Of a DNA stretch of 36,614 bases, positions 7,714 to 15,222 are shown one piece after another. The notes beneath the pieces were generated by a model. The model was not told the DNA's origin. It worked only from the letters and a program-made list of their open reading frames with translations, and did no database searches. Position numbers and translations under genes: made by a program. Numbering within the stretch: position 1 is the first letter of the stretch; each line of letters begins with the position of its first letter. Origin of the DNA: Flavobacteriales bacterium BRH_c54 (GTDB taxonomy: Bacteria; Bacteroidota; Bacteroidia; Flavobacteriales_E; Vicingaceae). Location of the stretch: assembly GCA_000961845.1 (NCBI GenBank), contig LADZ01000068.1:1-36614 (forward strand). Direction: 5' to 3'.

Positions 7714-8553
7714 ATGAAAATATATCCATTAAATACAGGGAATTTTAAGTTAGATGGCGGTGCTATGTTTGGAGTGGTGCCAAAATCGTTGTGGCAAAGA
7801 ACGAATCCGGCAGACGAAAATAATATGTGTAGCTGGAGCATGCGTTGTATGTTGATAGAAGATGGCGATAGACTAATGATTATTGATAACGGTATGGGCA
7901 ACAAGCAAGATGAAAAGTTTTTCGGACATTATTACTTGCATGGAAACGATTCGTTGGAAGGAAATCTCAAAAAATTAGGCTTTCATCCTGATGATGTTAC
8001 AGATGTTTTTCTTACCCATTTGCATTTCGATCATTGCGGAGGAGGAGTAAAATGGAATGCTGATAGAACCAAATATGAAGCTACTTTTAAAAATGCTACT
8101 TATTGGAGTAATAGTCGCCATTGGGAGTGGGCAACAGTTCCTAACCAAAGAGAAAAAGCTTCTTTTTTGAAAGAAAATATTATTCCTATGATGGAATTTG
8201 GTCAGCTAAAATTTATCGATAAAGAAGGGTTTGATTTTTTTGATATTTTATTAGCAGACGGACATACTGATGCTCAAATGATTCCGCACATCAATTACCA
8301 AGGAAAAAAAGTAGTTTTTATGGCGGATTTATTACCTTCTGTAGGTCATATTCCTTTGCCTTATGTAATGGGTTATGATACTCGTCCACTGTTGACCTTA
8401 GACGAAAAAGCTAAGTTTTTAAAAGAAGCTGCCGACAAAGAATACATCTTATTTTTAGAGCACGATTCAGTAAATGAATGTTGCACCGTTCAGCATACCG
8501 AAAAAGGAGTGCGTTTAAAAGAAACTTTCAGATTTGATGAGCTTTTTAGCTAG
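7714..8553 (+). CDS. Metallo-beta-lactamase-fold hydrolase
   Basis: A 279-residue cytoplasmic protein of the MBL superfamily. The metal motif THLHFDHCGG places ligands at H102, H104, D106 and H107. Later ligands are likely in ADGHTDAQM (His near 184), FMADLLPS (Asp) and LEHDSV (His), giving a complete dinuclear site of the quorum-quenching lactonase/AttM-like or general hydrolase type. The substrate is unknown. It is divergent from the radical SAM gene and overlaps the start of the next gene by 17 bp, so it is probably cotranscribed with the two DUF4476 genes. Confidence 0.9.
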   Translation: MKIYPLNTGNFKLDGGAMFGVVPKSLWQRTNPADENNMCSWSMRCMLIEDGDRLMIIDNGMGNKQDEKFFGHYYLHGNDSLEGNLKKLGFHPDDVTDVFLTHLHFDHCGGGVKWNADRTKYEATFKNATYWSNSRHWEWATVPNQREKASFLKENIIPMMEFGQLKFIDKEGFDFFDILLADGHTDAQMIPHINYQGKKVVFMADLLPSVGHIPLPYVMGYDTRPLLTLDEKAKFLKEAADKEYILFLEHDSVNECCTVQHTEKGVRLKETFRFDELFS

Positions 8554-9343
8554 AAATATAACAACAATTTTTGTTGTGTTTTTAGCGAATATATTGTGTT
8601 CTCAATTGTTTTCGCAAGAAGCAACAGCTTTTATAGAAGCAGAAGAACAAGTGTTGTTTCAATTGTCAGTAAATGAAAAAAAACAAACTGAAGACTATGT
8701 TTCAAAAGTTCAGATAGTTGGATTGGTTAAGCAACAGAACTACAAGCTTACCTTTAATTTTAAAGATGACACCCTTCAACATACGACTAACGTTTATGTT
8801 TTGGAAGGTGGTGTTTCTCAGCATTATCTATTAAAAAATAATAAATTGGAGTTGCTAAAAGTGTTGTTTCCTCCACATCAACAGCAAGTGGATAGTTCGG
8901 TTTTTATCATTCAACTAAAAGAAAAAATAGTAGCTGTAATTCCTGAAACAAAAGATACTTTATCAATTAAAGAAGATACTTTAGCACAAAAAGTTCCTTT
9001 TGATGACTATTATCGAATGCCTGATTATGAAGGAGAAATTGGTTGTCCGTGGCCACTTAAAGATGAAGAGTTAAATGAAGTGAAATTAAAAATTAACAAC
9101 CTAAGCATTGACGACAGAAAAATAGATGTTTATAATGACTTTAGACAATCTAAACTAGATTTTTGTATAACTGTAGAACAGCTTAGGAGCGTAGTGATTT
9201 TGTTTGAATACGATGAATTTAAAATGGAAATTGTAAAAAATTCATACCCATTTATTTATGATAAAGATAATATATTACTTTTGGAAAAAGATTTTAGTTA
9301 TCAAAATTCCTTTGAGGAACTAAAAAAACAACTTGGCATTTAA
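8537..9343 (+). CDS. Secreted DUF4476 protein, first of a tandem pair
   Basis: The start is taken as ATG at 8537; a TTG one codon earlier is also possible. The 268-residue product has a signal peptide (ITTIFVVFLANILCSQLFSQ) and a divergent N-terminal beta-rich region. Its last 95 residues, containing DDRKIDVYNDFRQSKLDFCITVEQLRSVV and LFEYDEFKMEIVKNSYPFIYD, form a DUF4476 helical domain. DUF4476 occurs in Bacteroidota envelope proteins of unknown role. The gene overlaps the upstream hydrolase gene by 17 bp and is followed after 44 bp by a second DUF4476 gene. Confidence 0.75.
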   Translation: MSFLARNITTIFVVFLANILCSQLFSQEATAFIEAEEQVLFQLSVNEKKQTEDYVSKVQIVGLVKQQNYKLTFNFKDDTLQHTTNVYVLEGGVSQHYLLKNNKLELLKVLFPPHQQQVDSSVFIIQLKEKIVAVIPETKDTLSIKEDTLAQKVPFDDYYRMPDYEGEIGCPWPLKDEELNEVKLKINNLSIDDRKIDVYNDFRQSKLDFCITVEQLRSVVILFEYDEFKMEIVKNSYPFIYDKDNILLLEKDFSYQNSFEELKKQLGI

Positions 9344-9387
9344 CTTGTTAAGAGCGAACACAGTATTAATTTAAAAAAAGAAAAAAG

Positions 9388-10404
9388 ATGAAAAAATTTT
9401 TATTATTTACGGCTATCATATTAGGCACATATCTAGCTCAAGCACAAAATTGCAATGCCGTATTTTTTAATCAAGATGGTTCAAGATTTCAAGTAGTGTT
9501 GAATGGAGTATTACAAAACATAAATTTTGAAACCAATGTGAAGGTAACCGATTTAAAATTCGAAGGAAGTTATAAAGTAACCGTTATTTTTGAGGACAAT
9601 CAGTTTGCTTCTGTTACCAAATCTATTTACATGATGGATAACAATACAGAATATTCATTTGAGATTAAGAAAAATAAAAAAGGCGAATATGTAATGCGTC
9701 CGAGCGGAATGGTTGCCATAGCTCAAGCTCCTGTTGCTCCACAACAATCTGTAGTTTCGTATTCAACAACACCACCTACTGCTCCGGCAGCAACAACCAC
9801 TACTACTGTTCAGCCACAGGCAACAACTGATGTTGTGGTAACGGAAACTGTAACTACCACTACAACTGTTGATCCTGCTAATCAAGAAAATATATCGGTA
9901 GGAATGAATGTTGGTGGGGTAGGAATGAATGTAAATGTGAGTGTAAATGATGGTGGAATGAATACAGGAACAAATGTACAAACAACATCGTCTCAAACCG
10001 TTACTACCACTACGGTAACATCAAGCTCAACCAGTTCAGGAAATTATAATGATGGAATGACAACCAATCCTGTTCATGAGCCAATTCCTGTTGAAGCCAC
10101 TCCAACAGGTTGTCACCAAGCTATTCCTTCATCAGATTTTAGTGCAGGAAAAGCTTCAGTAGAAAAACAATCTTTTGCAGATACCAAATTGAAAGTAGCC
10201 AAAACATTTACCAAAAACAACTGTCTTTCTGTAAAACAGATAAAAGAAATAATGGGTTTATTTAGCTTTGAAGAAACAAAATTTGAATACGCTAAATTTG
10301 CTTACGACTTTTGTGCTGATAAAAAGAACTACTATCAATTAAGCGATGATTTTACTTTTGCTACCACTGTAGATGAATTCAATGAATTTTTAGAAAGTAA
10401 GTAA
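9388..10404 (+). CDS. Secreted DUF4476 protein with Thr/Val-rich linker
   Basis: A 338-residue protein with signal peptide (KKFLLFTAIILGTYLAQAQ). An N-terminal domain of about 85 residues is similar in plan to small beta-sandwich folds (FQVVLNGVLQN ... VTVIFEDNQFASVTKSIYM). A low-complexity linker rich in Thr, Val and Ser spans roughly residues 115-235. The C-terminal DUF4476 domain follows (SFADTKLKVAKTFTKNNCLS, then IMGLFSFEETKFEYAKFAYDF). The shared domain with the preceding gene suggests duplication and linked function in the periplasm or at the outer membrane; the actual role is unknown. A strong terminator follows. Confidence 0.82.
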   Translation: MKKFLLFTAIILGTYLAQAQNCNAVFFNQDGSRFQVVLNGVLQNINFETNVKVTDLKFEGSYKVTVIFEDNQFASVTKSIYMMDNNTEYSFEIKKNKKGEYVMRPSGMVAIAQAPVAPQQSVVSYSTTPPTAPAATTTTTVQPQATTDVVVTETVTTTTTVDPANQENISVGMNVGGVGMNVNVSVNDGGMNTGTNVQTTSSQTVTTTTVTSSSTSSGNYNDGMTTNPVHEPIPVEATPTGCHQAIPSSDFSAGKASVEKQSFADTKLKVAKTFTKNNCLSVKQIKEIMGLFSFEETKFEYAKFAYDFCADKKNYYQLSDDFTFATTVDEFNEFLESK

Positions 10405-10436
10405 TTAGCGTTTATAACGAATTAATCAATTTATTA

Positions 10437-10474
10437 AACCTCCAAGACTTCAAAAACCTTGGGGGTTTTTGTTT
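10437..10474 (+). terminator. Rho-independent terminator after the DUF4476 pair
   Basis: AACCTCCAAG pairs with CTTGGGGGTT (10 bp, one G-U) across an 11-base loop, followed by TTTTTGTTT. It ends the hydrolase-DUF4476-DUF4476 unit 30 bp after the last stop codon. Confidence 0.85.
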
Positions 10475-10575
10475 AAAAAGGGTATAGTTATGCAAGTGTT
10501 GCTTGATAAATAAAAAACTTAAATAACAATTTAAAAAAGCTAATCCTAATCATAAATTCAATTAATTTCGCACTT

Positions 10576-10583
10576 TAACTTTG
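10576..10583 (+). promoter_or_regulatory. -7 promoter element of the proline dehydrogenase gene
   Basis: TAACTTTG matches the Bacteroidota TAnnTTTG consensus and lies 20 bp before the ATG, which implies a short 5' UTR. A -33 TTTG is not evident. Confidence 0.5.
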
Positions 10584-10603
10584 AAGATACTTTTTAGCAT
10601 AAA

Positions 10604-11767
10604 ATGGATTTTAATAATACAGAAATAGCATTTGCCGGAAAATCAAATGCAGACTTAAAAAGAAGTTATTGGTTGTTTAAAATCATAGCTTGGAATTGGT
10701 TGATAAAAATTGGTCCTACAATGCTTAAAATTTTTATGCCCTTATATTTTCCGATTCCTATTATTAGAGCCACCATTTTTAAACACTTTTGTGGAGGAGA
10801 AAGTATTGAGGAAACAGTGTCAACCACACAGGAGTTGGCTAAGTTAAATGTAAAAACCATTTTAGATTATTCCGTTGAGGGAGAACAACTCGATAGCGTT
10901 TTTGATGCTAATATTTTAGAAACATTAACAAGCATTGAGAAAGCATCCATGAACAAAAACATTCCTTTTGCGGTTTTTAAACCTACAGGTTTCGGGAGGT
11001 TTGAGTTGTTGGAAAAAGTAAATGCAAAAAAACAACTGACTGTTCAGGAAAAAGATGAATTTGAAAGATTTAAAAACAGAGTAGATACGCTTTGTCAGGC
11101 CGCTTTTAATGCTAATGTGCCTGTTTTTATAGATGCAGAAGAAACCTGGATTCAAAACCCTGTGGATGAGTTAGCTTTGGAAATGATGCGTAAGTACAAT
11201 AAAGAAAAAGCCATTGTTTATAATACTGCTCAGCTTTACAGATGGGATAGAATTGCTTATATTAAAGAATTGATAGCTATTGCTAAAAATGAGGGTTTTA
11301 TTATTGGGTTAAAGTTAGTGAGAGGAGCATACATTGAAAAAGAAAGAGAAAGAGCTACTGCAATGAATTACGAAGATCCTATGCAAAAAACCAAAGAAGA
11401 TACTGATAGAGATTATGACCTTGCTCAAAAAATTTGTATAGAAAATATTGATGTGATTTCTTTTTGTAGCGGTACACACAATGAAAAAAGTGCCTTGTAT
11501 TTATTGGACTTAATGAAGGAACACAACATTGCTAAAGATGATGAACGTATTTATTTCGCTCAATTATTAGGAATGAGTAATCACATCAGCAATAATTTAG
11601 CGAAAGCATCCTATAATGTTGCTAAATATGTACCTTATGGCCCTGTAAAAGATGTAACGCCCTACCTTATCCGAAGAGCAGAAGAAAATACTTCTATTGC
11701 CGGACAAACAGGAAGAGAGCTGCAGCTTATCCAAAAAGAATTGGAGAGGAGAAGAAGGGAGATTTAA
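10604..11767 (+). CDS. Proline dehydrogenase
   Basis: A 387-residue FAD enzyme of the PRODH family that oxidises proline to pyrroline-5-carboxylate and passes electrons to quinone. Family landmarks in order: FIDAEETWIQ (start of the barrel core), GLKLVRGAYIEKERERA (FAD and substrate contacts), FCSGTHNEKS (equivalent of the usual ATHNE), YFAQLLGMSNHIS, and the C-terminal YVPYGPVKDVTPYLIRRAEENTSI carrying the paired Arg residues that bind the proline carboxylate. It is monofunctional; no P5C dehydrogenase domain is fused. The gene stands alone, with a terminator upstream and hairpins downstream. Confidence 0.93.
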   Translation: MDFNNTEIAFAGKSNADLKRSYWLFKIIAWNWLIKIGPTMLKIFMPLYFPIPIIRATIFKHFCGGESIEETVSTTQELAKLNVKTILDYSVEGEQLDSVFDANILETLTSIEKASMNKNIPFAVFKPTGFGRFELLEKVNAKKQLTVQEKDEFERFKNRVDTLCQAAFNANVPVFIDAEETWIQNPVDELALEMMRKYNKEKAIVYNTAQLYRWDRIAYIKELIAIAKNEGFIIGLKLVRGAYIEKERERATAMNYEDPMQKTKEDTDRDYDLAQKICIENIDVISFCSGTHNEKSALYLLDLMKEHNIAKDDERIYFAQLLGMSNHISNNLAKASYNVAKYVPYGPVKDVTPYLIRRAEENTSIAGQTGRELQLIQKELERRRREI

Positions 11768-11790
11768 AATTTCAATATTTTTACTACTAA

Positions 11791-11837
11791 GCTCCAACGG
11801 AGCATAATTTTCTTAAATCAGACTGATAGGTCTGATT
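11791..11837. repeat. Pair of small hairpins downstream of the proline dehydrogenase gene
   Basis: Hairpin 1 is GCTCC-AAC-GGAGC (11791-11803). Hairpin 2 is AATCAGAC-TGATAG-GTCTGATT (11816-11837). The word TACTAAGCT recurs at both outer edges. Neither hairpin has a long T-tract, so this may be a weak terminator or a REP-like doublet. The rest of the 258-bp intergenic region holds the ricT promoter and leader. Confidence 0.45.
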
Positions 11838-11924
11838 ACTAAGCTTGGGGGATTAGAGTATTTAATCAACAAACAATTTCTCATAAATCAATTTAAATAA
11901 TCAATTTTTTATGAGATAGAATAG

Positions 11925-11932
11925 TATCTTTG
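11925..11932 (+). promoter_or_regulatory. -7 promoter element of the ricT-gldH unit
   Basis: TATCTTTG fits TAnnTTTG, 93 bp before the ricT ATG. The leader between them contains two copies of GACAATATG 20 bp apart (11959-11967 and 11979-11987), of unknown meaning. Confidence 0.5.
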
Positions 11933-12025
11933 TTACATCTTTTTTTAAGGATAAAAGAGACAATATGTTCAATTTGCTGACAATATGCAATGAATTTTTA
12001 AATATAACGTAACAAATTAATATAT

Positions 12026-13201
12026 ATGGGGTGTAGTGGATGTAGCACAGGAAGAGGTTGTGGAACTTCTTCATCTGGCTGTAGCAGTAAGTCGGGAGGT
12101 TGTAATAAATTAAATGTAACCAATTGGCTTAACGACATAGAATTACCTTTCGGACAAGAACCATTTGACTGTGTTGAAGTTCGATTTAAAAATAACCGTA
12201 AAGAATTTTTTAGAAATACTGACAAACTGAGTTTAAATGTTGGTGATGTGGTTGCTGTTGAAGCAGCTTCTGGTCATGATATTGGAACGGTTTCATTAGC
12301 CGGAGAATTGGTGAAAAAACAAATGCGTAAGCATAAAGTAGATTTAGATTCTAAAGAAATTCTTAAAATTTACCGTTTGGCAAATGATGGAGATATTAAA
12401 AAATGGATAACTGCTCAAAAAAGAGAAGAAGATACCATGTTTAAAGCCAGGACCATTGCTATTGCCTATGGTTTGCAGATGAAAATTAGCGATGTAGAAT
12501 ATCAAGGAGATAATTCAAAAGCTATTTTTTATTATACAGCAGAAACAAGAGTTGATTTTAGAGAACTAATTAAAAAATTAGCAGAAGAGTTTAAAATCCG
12601 TATTGAAATGAAGCAAATTGGTGTTCGTCAGGAAGCCAGTAGGTTAGGAGGGATTGGCTCTTGCGGAAGAGAATTATGTTGTTCTACTTGGTTAACAGAT
12701 TTTAGGTCTGTTTCTACCTCTGCAGCACGTTATCAGCAACTTTCATTAAATCCTGAAAAACTTGCAGGACAATGTGGTAAGCTTAAATGTTGCTTAAATT
12801 ATGAGTTGGATGCTTATACCGATGCGCTAAAATCATTTCCGGATACTAGCATAAACTTAAAGACTAAAAAAGGTGAAGCTTTTTATAGAAAGATGGACAT
12901 TTTTAGTAATACACTTTGGTATTCTTACAAAGATGATCCTGTTCGTTTTATTGAGATGAAACTTGATAGAGTAAACGAAATTATTGCGATGAACAAAAAA
13001 AATGAGTTTCCTGAGGATTTATCCATGTATATGGAGATTAAAGAAGAAGTTAAAAAGCCCGATTACGAGAACGTTGTTGGACAAGATTCATTAACTCGTT
13101 TTGATAAGCCAAAAGGCAATAATAACAGAAATAAAAACAAAAGGAGAAAAAAAGGCGGGAAGCCCAACAATCAACAACGTCCTAACAGTAAGAAAGAGTA
13201 A
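12026..13201 (+). CDS. ricT: PSP1 domain protein RicT (YaaT-like)
   Basis: A 391-residue cytoplasmic protein. The PSP1 domain is recognised from EILKIYRLANDGDIKKW, IEMKQIGVRQEASRLGGIG and the cysteine motifs SCGRELCCSTWL and GQCGKLKCCLNYE. RicT of Bacillus forms an Fe-S complex with RicA/RicF that influences RNA processing; the role in Bacteroidota is less clear. Unusual here is an N-terminal tail with Cys at residues 3, 6, 12, 19 and 26 in a Gly/Ser-rich stretch. The C-terminus is a Lys/Asn/Arg-rich disordered tail, plausible for RNA contact. gldH follows after 9 bp, an arrangement I recall as common in Bacteroidota. Confidence 0.88.
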   Translation: MGCSGCSTGRGCGTSSSGCSSKSGGCNKLNVTNWLNDIELPFGQEPFDCVEVRFKNNRKEFFRNTDKLSLNVGDVVAVEAASGHDIGTVSLAGELVKKQMRKHKVDLDSKEILKIYRLANDGDIKKWITAQKREEDTMFKARTIAIAYGLQMKISDVEYQGDNSKAIFYYTAETRVDFRELIKKLAEEFKIRIEMKQIGVRQEASRLGGIGSCGRELCCSTWLTDFRSVSTSAARYQQLSLNPEKLAGQCGKLKCCLNYELDAYTDALKSFPDTSINLKTKKGEAFYRKMDIFSNTLWYSYKDDPVRFIEMKLDRVNEIIAMNKKNEFPEDLSMYMEIKEEVKKPDYENVVGQDSLTRFDKPKGNNNRNKNKRRKKGGKPNNQQRPNSKKE

Positions 13202-13210
13202 CAATTATTC

Positions 13211-13693
13211 ATGCCACAATTATTAAAAATAACCAGTATTATTAGTTTAGTTTTTTTAATGGCTTCGTGTACCGATAATACGGTGTATGATGAGTATATT
13301 GCTATAGATAATGCTAATTGGAAAAAAGAGAATGTTGCTACTTTTGAGTTTGAAGCTAAAGACACATTAAATCCTCATAATATTTATATAAATATCAGAA
13401 ATAAAGGTGATTACGCGTATAGCAATTTGTATTTGTTTGTTACGATAAATGGACCAAGTGGAGATTTCTCTAAAGATACTGTAAATTGTGTTATTGCTGA
13501 TAACAGGGGGAAATGGAAAGGTAAGGGTATTGGCGATTTGTGGGATTATCAGCAGCCTTATTTAGGAAATGTAAAGTTTGCTAAAAAAGGAATTTATACG
13601 GTTTATCTTGAACAAGCTATGCGTGTTGAGGATGGATTAAATGGAATATCAGATATTGGTTTGAAAATTGAAAAAATAACAACCGATAAATAG
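13211..13693 (+). CDS. gldH: Gliding motility lipoprotein GldH
   Basis: A 160-residue lipoprotein with the signal ending LVFLMASC (Cys at residue 20). The mature part carries the GldH pattern: YSNLYLFVTINGPSG, then DTVNCVIADNRGKWKGKGIGDLWD, then GIYTVYLEQAMRVEDGLNGI. GldH is an inner-face lipoprotein required for gliding in Flavobacterium johnsoniae. It is also found in non-gliding relatives, so its presence marks the phylum rather than proving motility. It sits 9 bp after ricT and is immediately followed by the LysM protein gene, consistent with one operon. Confidence 0.9.
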   Translation: MPQLLKITSIISLVFLMASCTDNTVYDEYIAIDNANWKKENVATFEFEAKDTLNPHNIYINIRNKGDYAYSNLYLFVTINGPSGDFSKDTVNCVIADNRGKWKGKGIGDLWDYQQPYLGNVKFAKKGIYTVYLEQAMRVEDGLNGISDIGLKIEKITTDK

Positions 13694-13702
13694 GTGTTTT
13701 GT

Positions 13703-15163
13703 ATGTCCATGAGCGTTTTTTTTAAACATATTTTCATTATTATTTCCTTGTTGTCTTTATCGACTGAATTAGTTGCTCAAAAAAAGCAAAAAGAAACTAT
13801 TTATAAATCAGAATATGAGAATGTTACTAGGAATGTTTATAACAAAAAATTACTTTCACTTTCTGAAACACAACCCCCTAAACATATTGATTATAAAGGC
13901 CCCGAAATAACAACCGGATCAACTTTTTTGTTTGGAGCTATTCCTTTAGAAAGAGCTTTCCCAACAGCTTATCCTGAAAATCATTATTTGCCTTATTATT
14001 TCTCATCAAAAGCGTATAAATGTCCAACAGCGTTGAGTTTGCTAAAATATTATCAACCCATAATTAATAAGGAATTAGAAAAACATCAATTGCCAAAAGA
14101 ATTGCACTTGGTGCCTTTGGTTTGTTCGGCTTTTAATCCGATGTCCAAAAATGGTATTGGTGGAGAAGGCTTTTGGCATTTAACTTATCCTCAGGCAGTA
14201 AAATACGGTTTGCGTGTAGATGAATTTGTTGACGAAAGACGAGATATGGAAAAATCCACTTTTGCTGCATTAAGCAATATTAAGCAGTTGTATGAATTGT
14301 ATCAAAATTGGGAGCTTGCTTTGGCAGCTTATTCTTGTGGAGTGGTAAATGTAAATAAGGCAATCTTACGTTCGGGAAAGAAAGATTATAAATCGCTTTA
14401 TGAGTTGTTACCTACTGAAACCAACGAGTTTGTTAATGCTTTTACAGCCATGGTTTATATCGTTAATTATGATGATTATGAAGTTGTGAAGTTGAAGCCA
14501 AAATTTGATAGAGACACTTTGACTTTAGAAAGAAAACTTCAGGCTAAAGCATTGGAAGATGTTATAGGTTTTGATAAAGATCAGTTTACATTTTTAAATC
14601 CGGTTTTAAATTTTGACAAAGCCATTTTACCTGCAAATTATCCCTTATATTTTGATAAAGCAGATAGGAAAAAAATAATTGAAATGAAGGATAGTATTTA
14701 TTTTTATCAGGATTCGATATTGAATAAACCAAAGGAAATAGAACCTAAAGATGATTTAGAAAATATTCCGGATTTTGATGGAGAACCTGTTGTTTATACT
14801 GTAAAATCGGGGGATGTGTTAGGTATCATCGCAGAGAGATATAAAGTTTCTGTTGCTGAGTTGCAAAGTTGGAATAACCTTAGAGGAACAAGAATAGATA
14901 TCGGACAAAAATTAAGTATTTATGGAGAGCGACAAGCAGCTCCGGAACCTGTGGCTGAAGAAAAGCAGGAAACAAAACAAGAAACACCTAAAAATAATAG
15001 TTTTTCAAGTGGGGATTATAGCATATATACTGTAAAATCAGGCGATAATTTATGGCTAATTGCTAAAAACTATCCGGGGATTTCTGCTGATGACATTATG
15101 AAATTCAATAATATTGATGCAAATTTAAACATTGGTCAACAATTAAAGATTCCGAAGAAATAA
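13703..15163 (+). CDS. LysM lytic-transglycosylase-like protein, catalytic Glu replaced
   Basis: The product is 486 residues from ATG 13703 (ATG 13709 or GTG 13694 are alternatives), with a signal peptide (FKHIFIIISLLSLSTELVAQ). An MltD-like SLT domain follows (LPKELHLVPLVCSAFNP, GEGFWHLTYPQAVKYGL, VDERRDMEKSTFAAL, ALAAYSCGVVNV). Two C-terminal LysM domains open VVYTVKSGDVLGIIAERY and SIYTVKSGDNLWLIAKNY. In active family members the segment reads (V/L)ESxFNP with Glu as the general acid; here the codon is TGT (Cys). The AAYNAG loop is also altered to AAYSCG. It may therefore be a peptidoglycan-binding pseudoenzyme. It directly abuts gldH. Confidence 0.85.
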   Translation: MSMSVFFKHIFIIISLLSLSTELVAQKKQKETIYKSEYENVTRNVYNKKLLSLSETQPPKHIDYKGPEITTGSTFLFGAIPLERAFPTAYPENHYLPYYFSSKAYKCPTALSLLKYYQPIINKELEKHQLPKELHLVPLVCSAFNPMSKNGIGGEGFWHLTYPQAVKYGLRVDEFVDERRDMEKSTFAALSNIKQLYELYQNWELALAAYSCGVVNVNKAILRSGKKDYKSLYELLPTETNEFVNAFTAMVYIVNYDDYEVVKLKPKFDRDTLTLERKLQAKALEDVIGFDKDQFTFLNPVLNFDKAILPANYPLYFDKADRKKIIEMKDSIYFYQDSILNKPKEIEPKDDLENIPDFDGEPVVYTVKSGDVLGIIAERYKVSVAELQSWNNLRGTRIDIGQKLSIYGERQAAPEPVAEEKQETKQETPKNNSFSSGDYSIYTVKSGDNLWLIAKNYPGISADDIMKFNNIDANLNIGQQLKIPKK

Positions 15164-15222
15164 CATTTCAAGAAGCAACACCAAAAGCTAAAATTGTTTC
15201 TCCACTAATAACGTTTGTAACG

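Noticed and set aside
9763-9996. Reverse-strand frame rich in Cys, Ser and Tyr
   Set aside because: It is a shadow of the Thr/Val-rich linker of the DUF4476 protein on the other strand.
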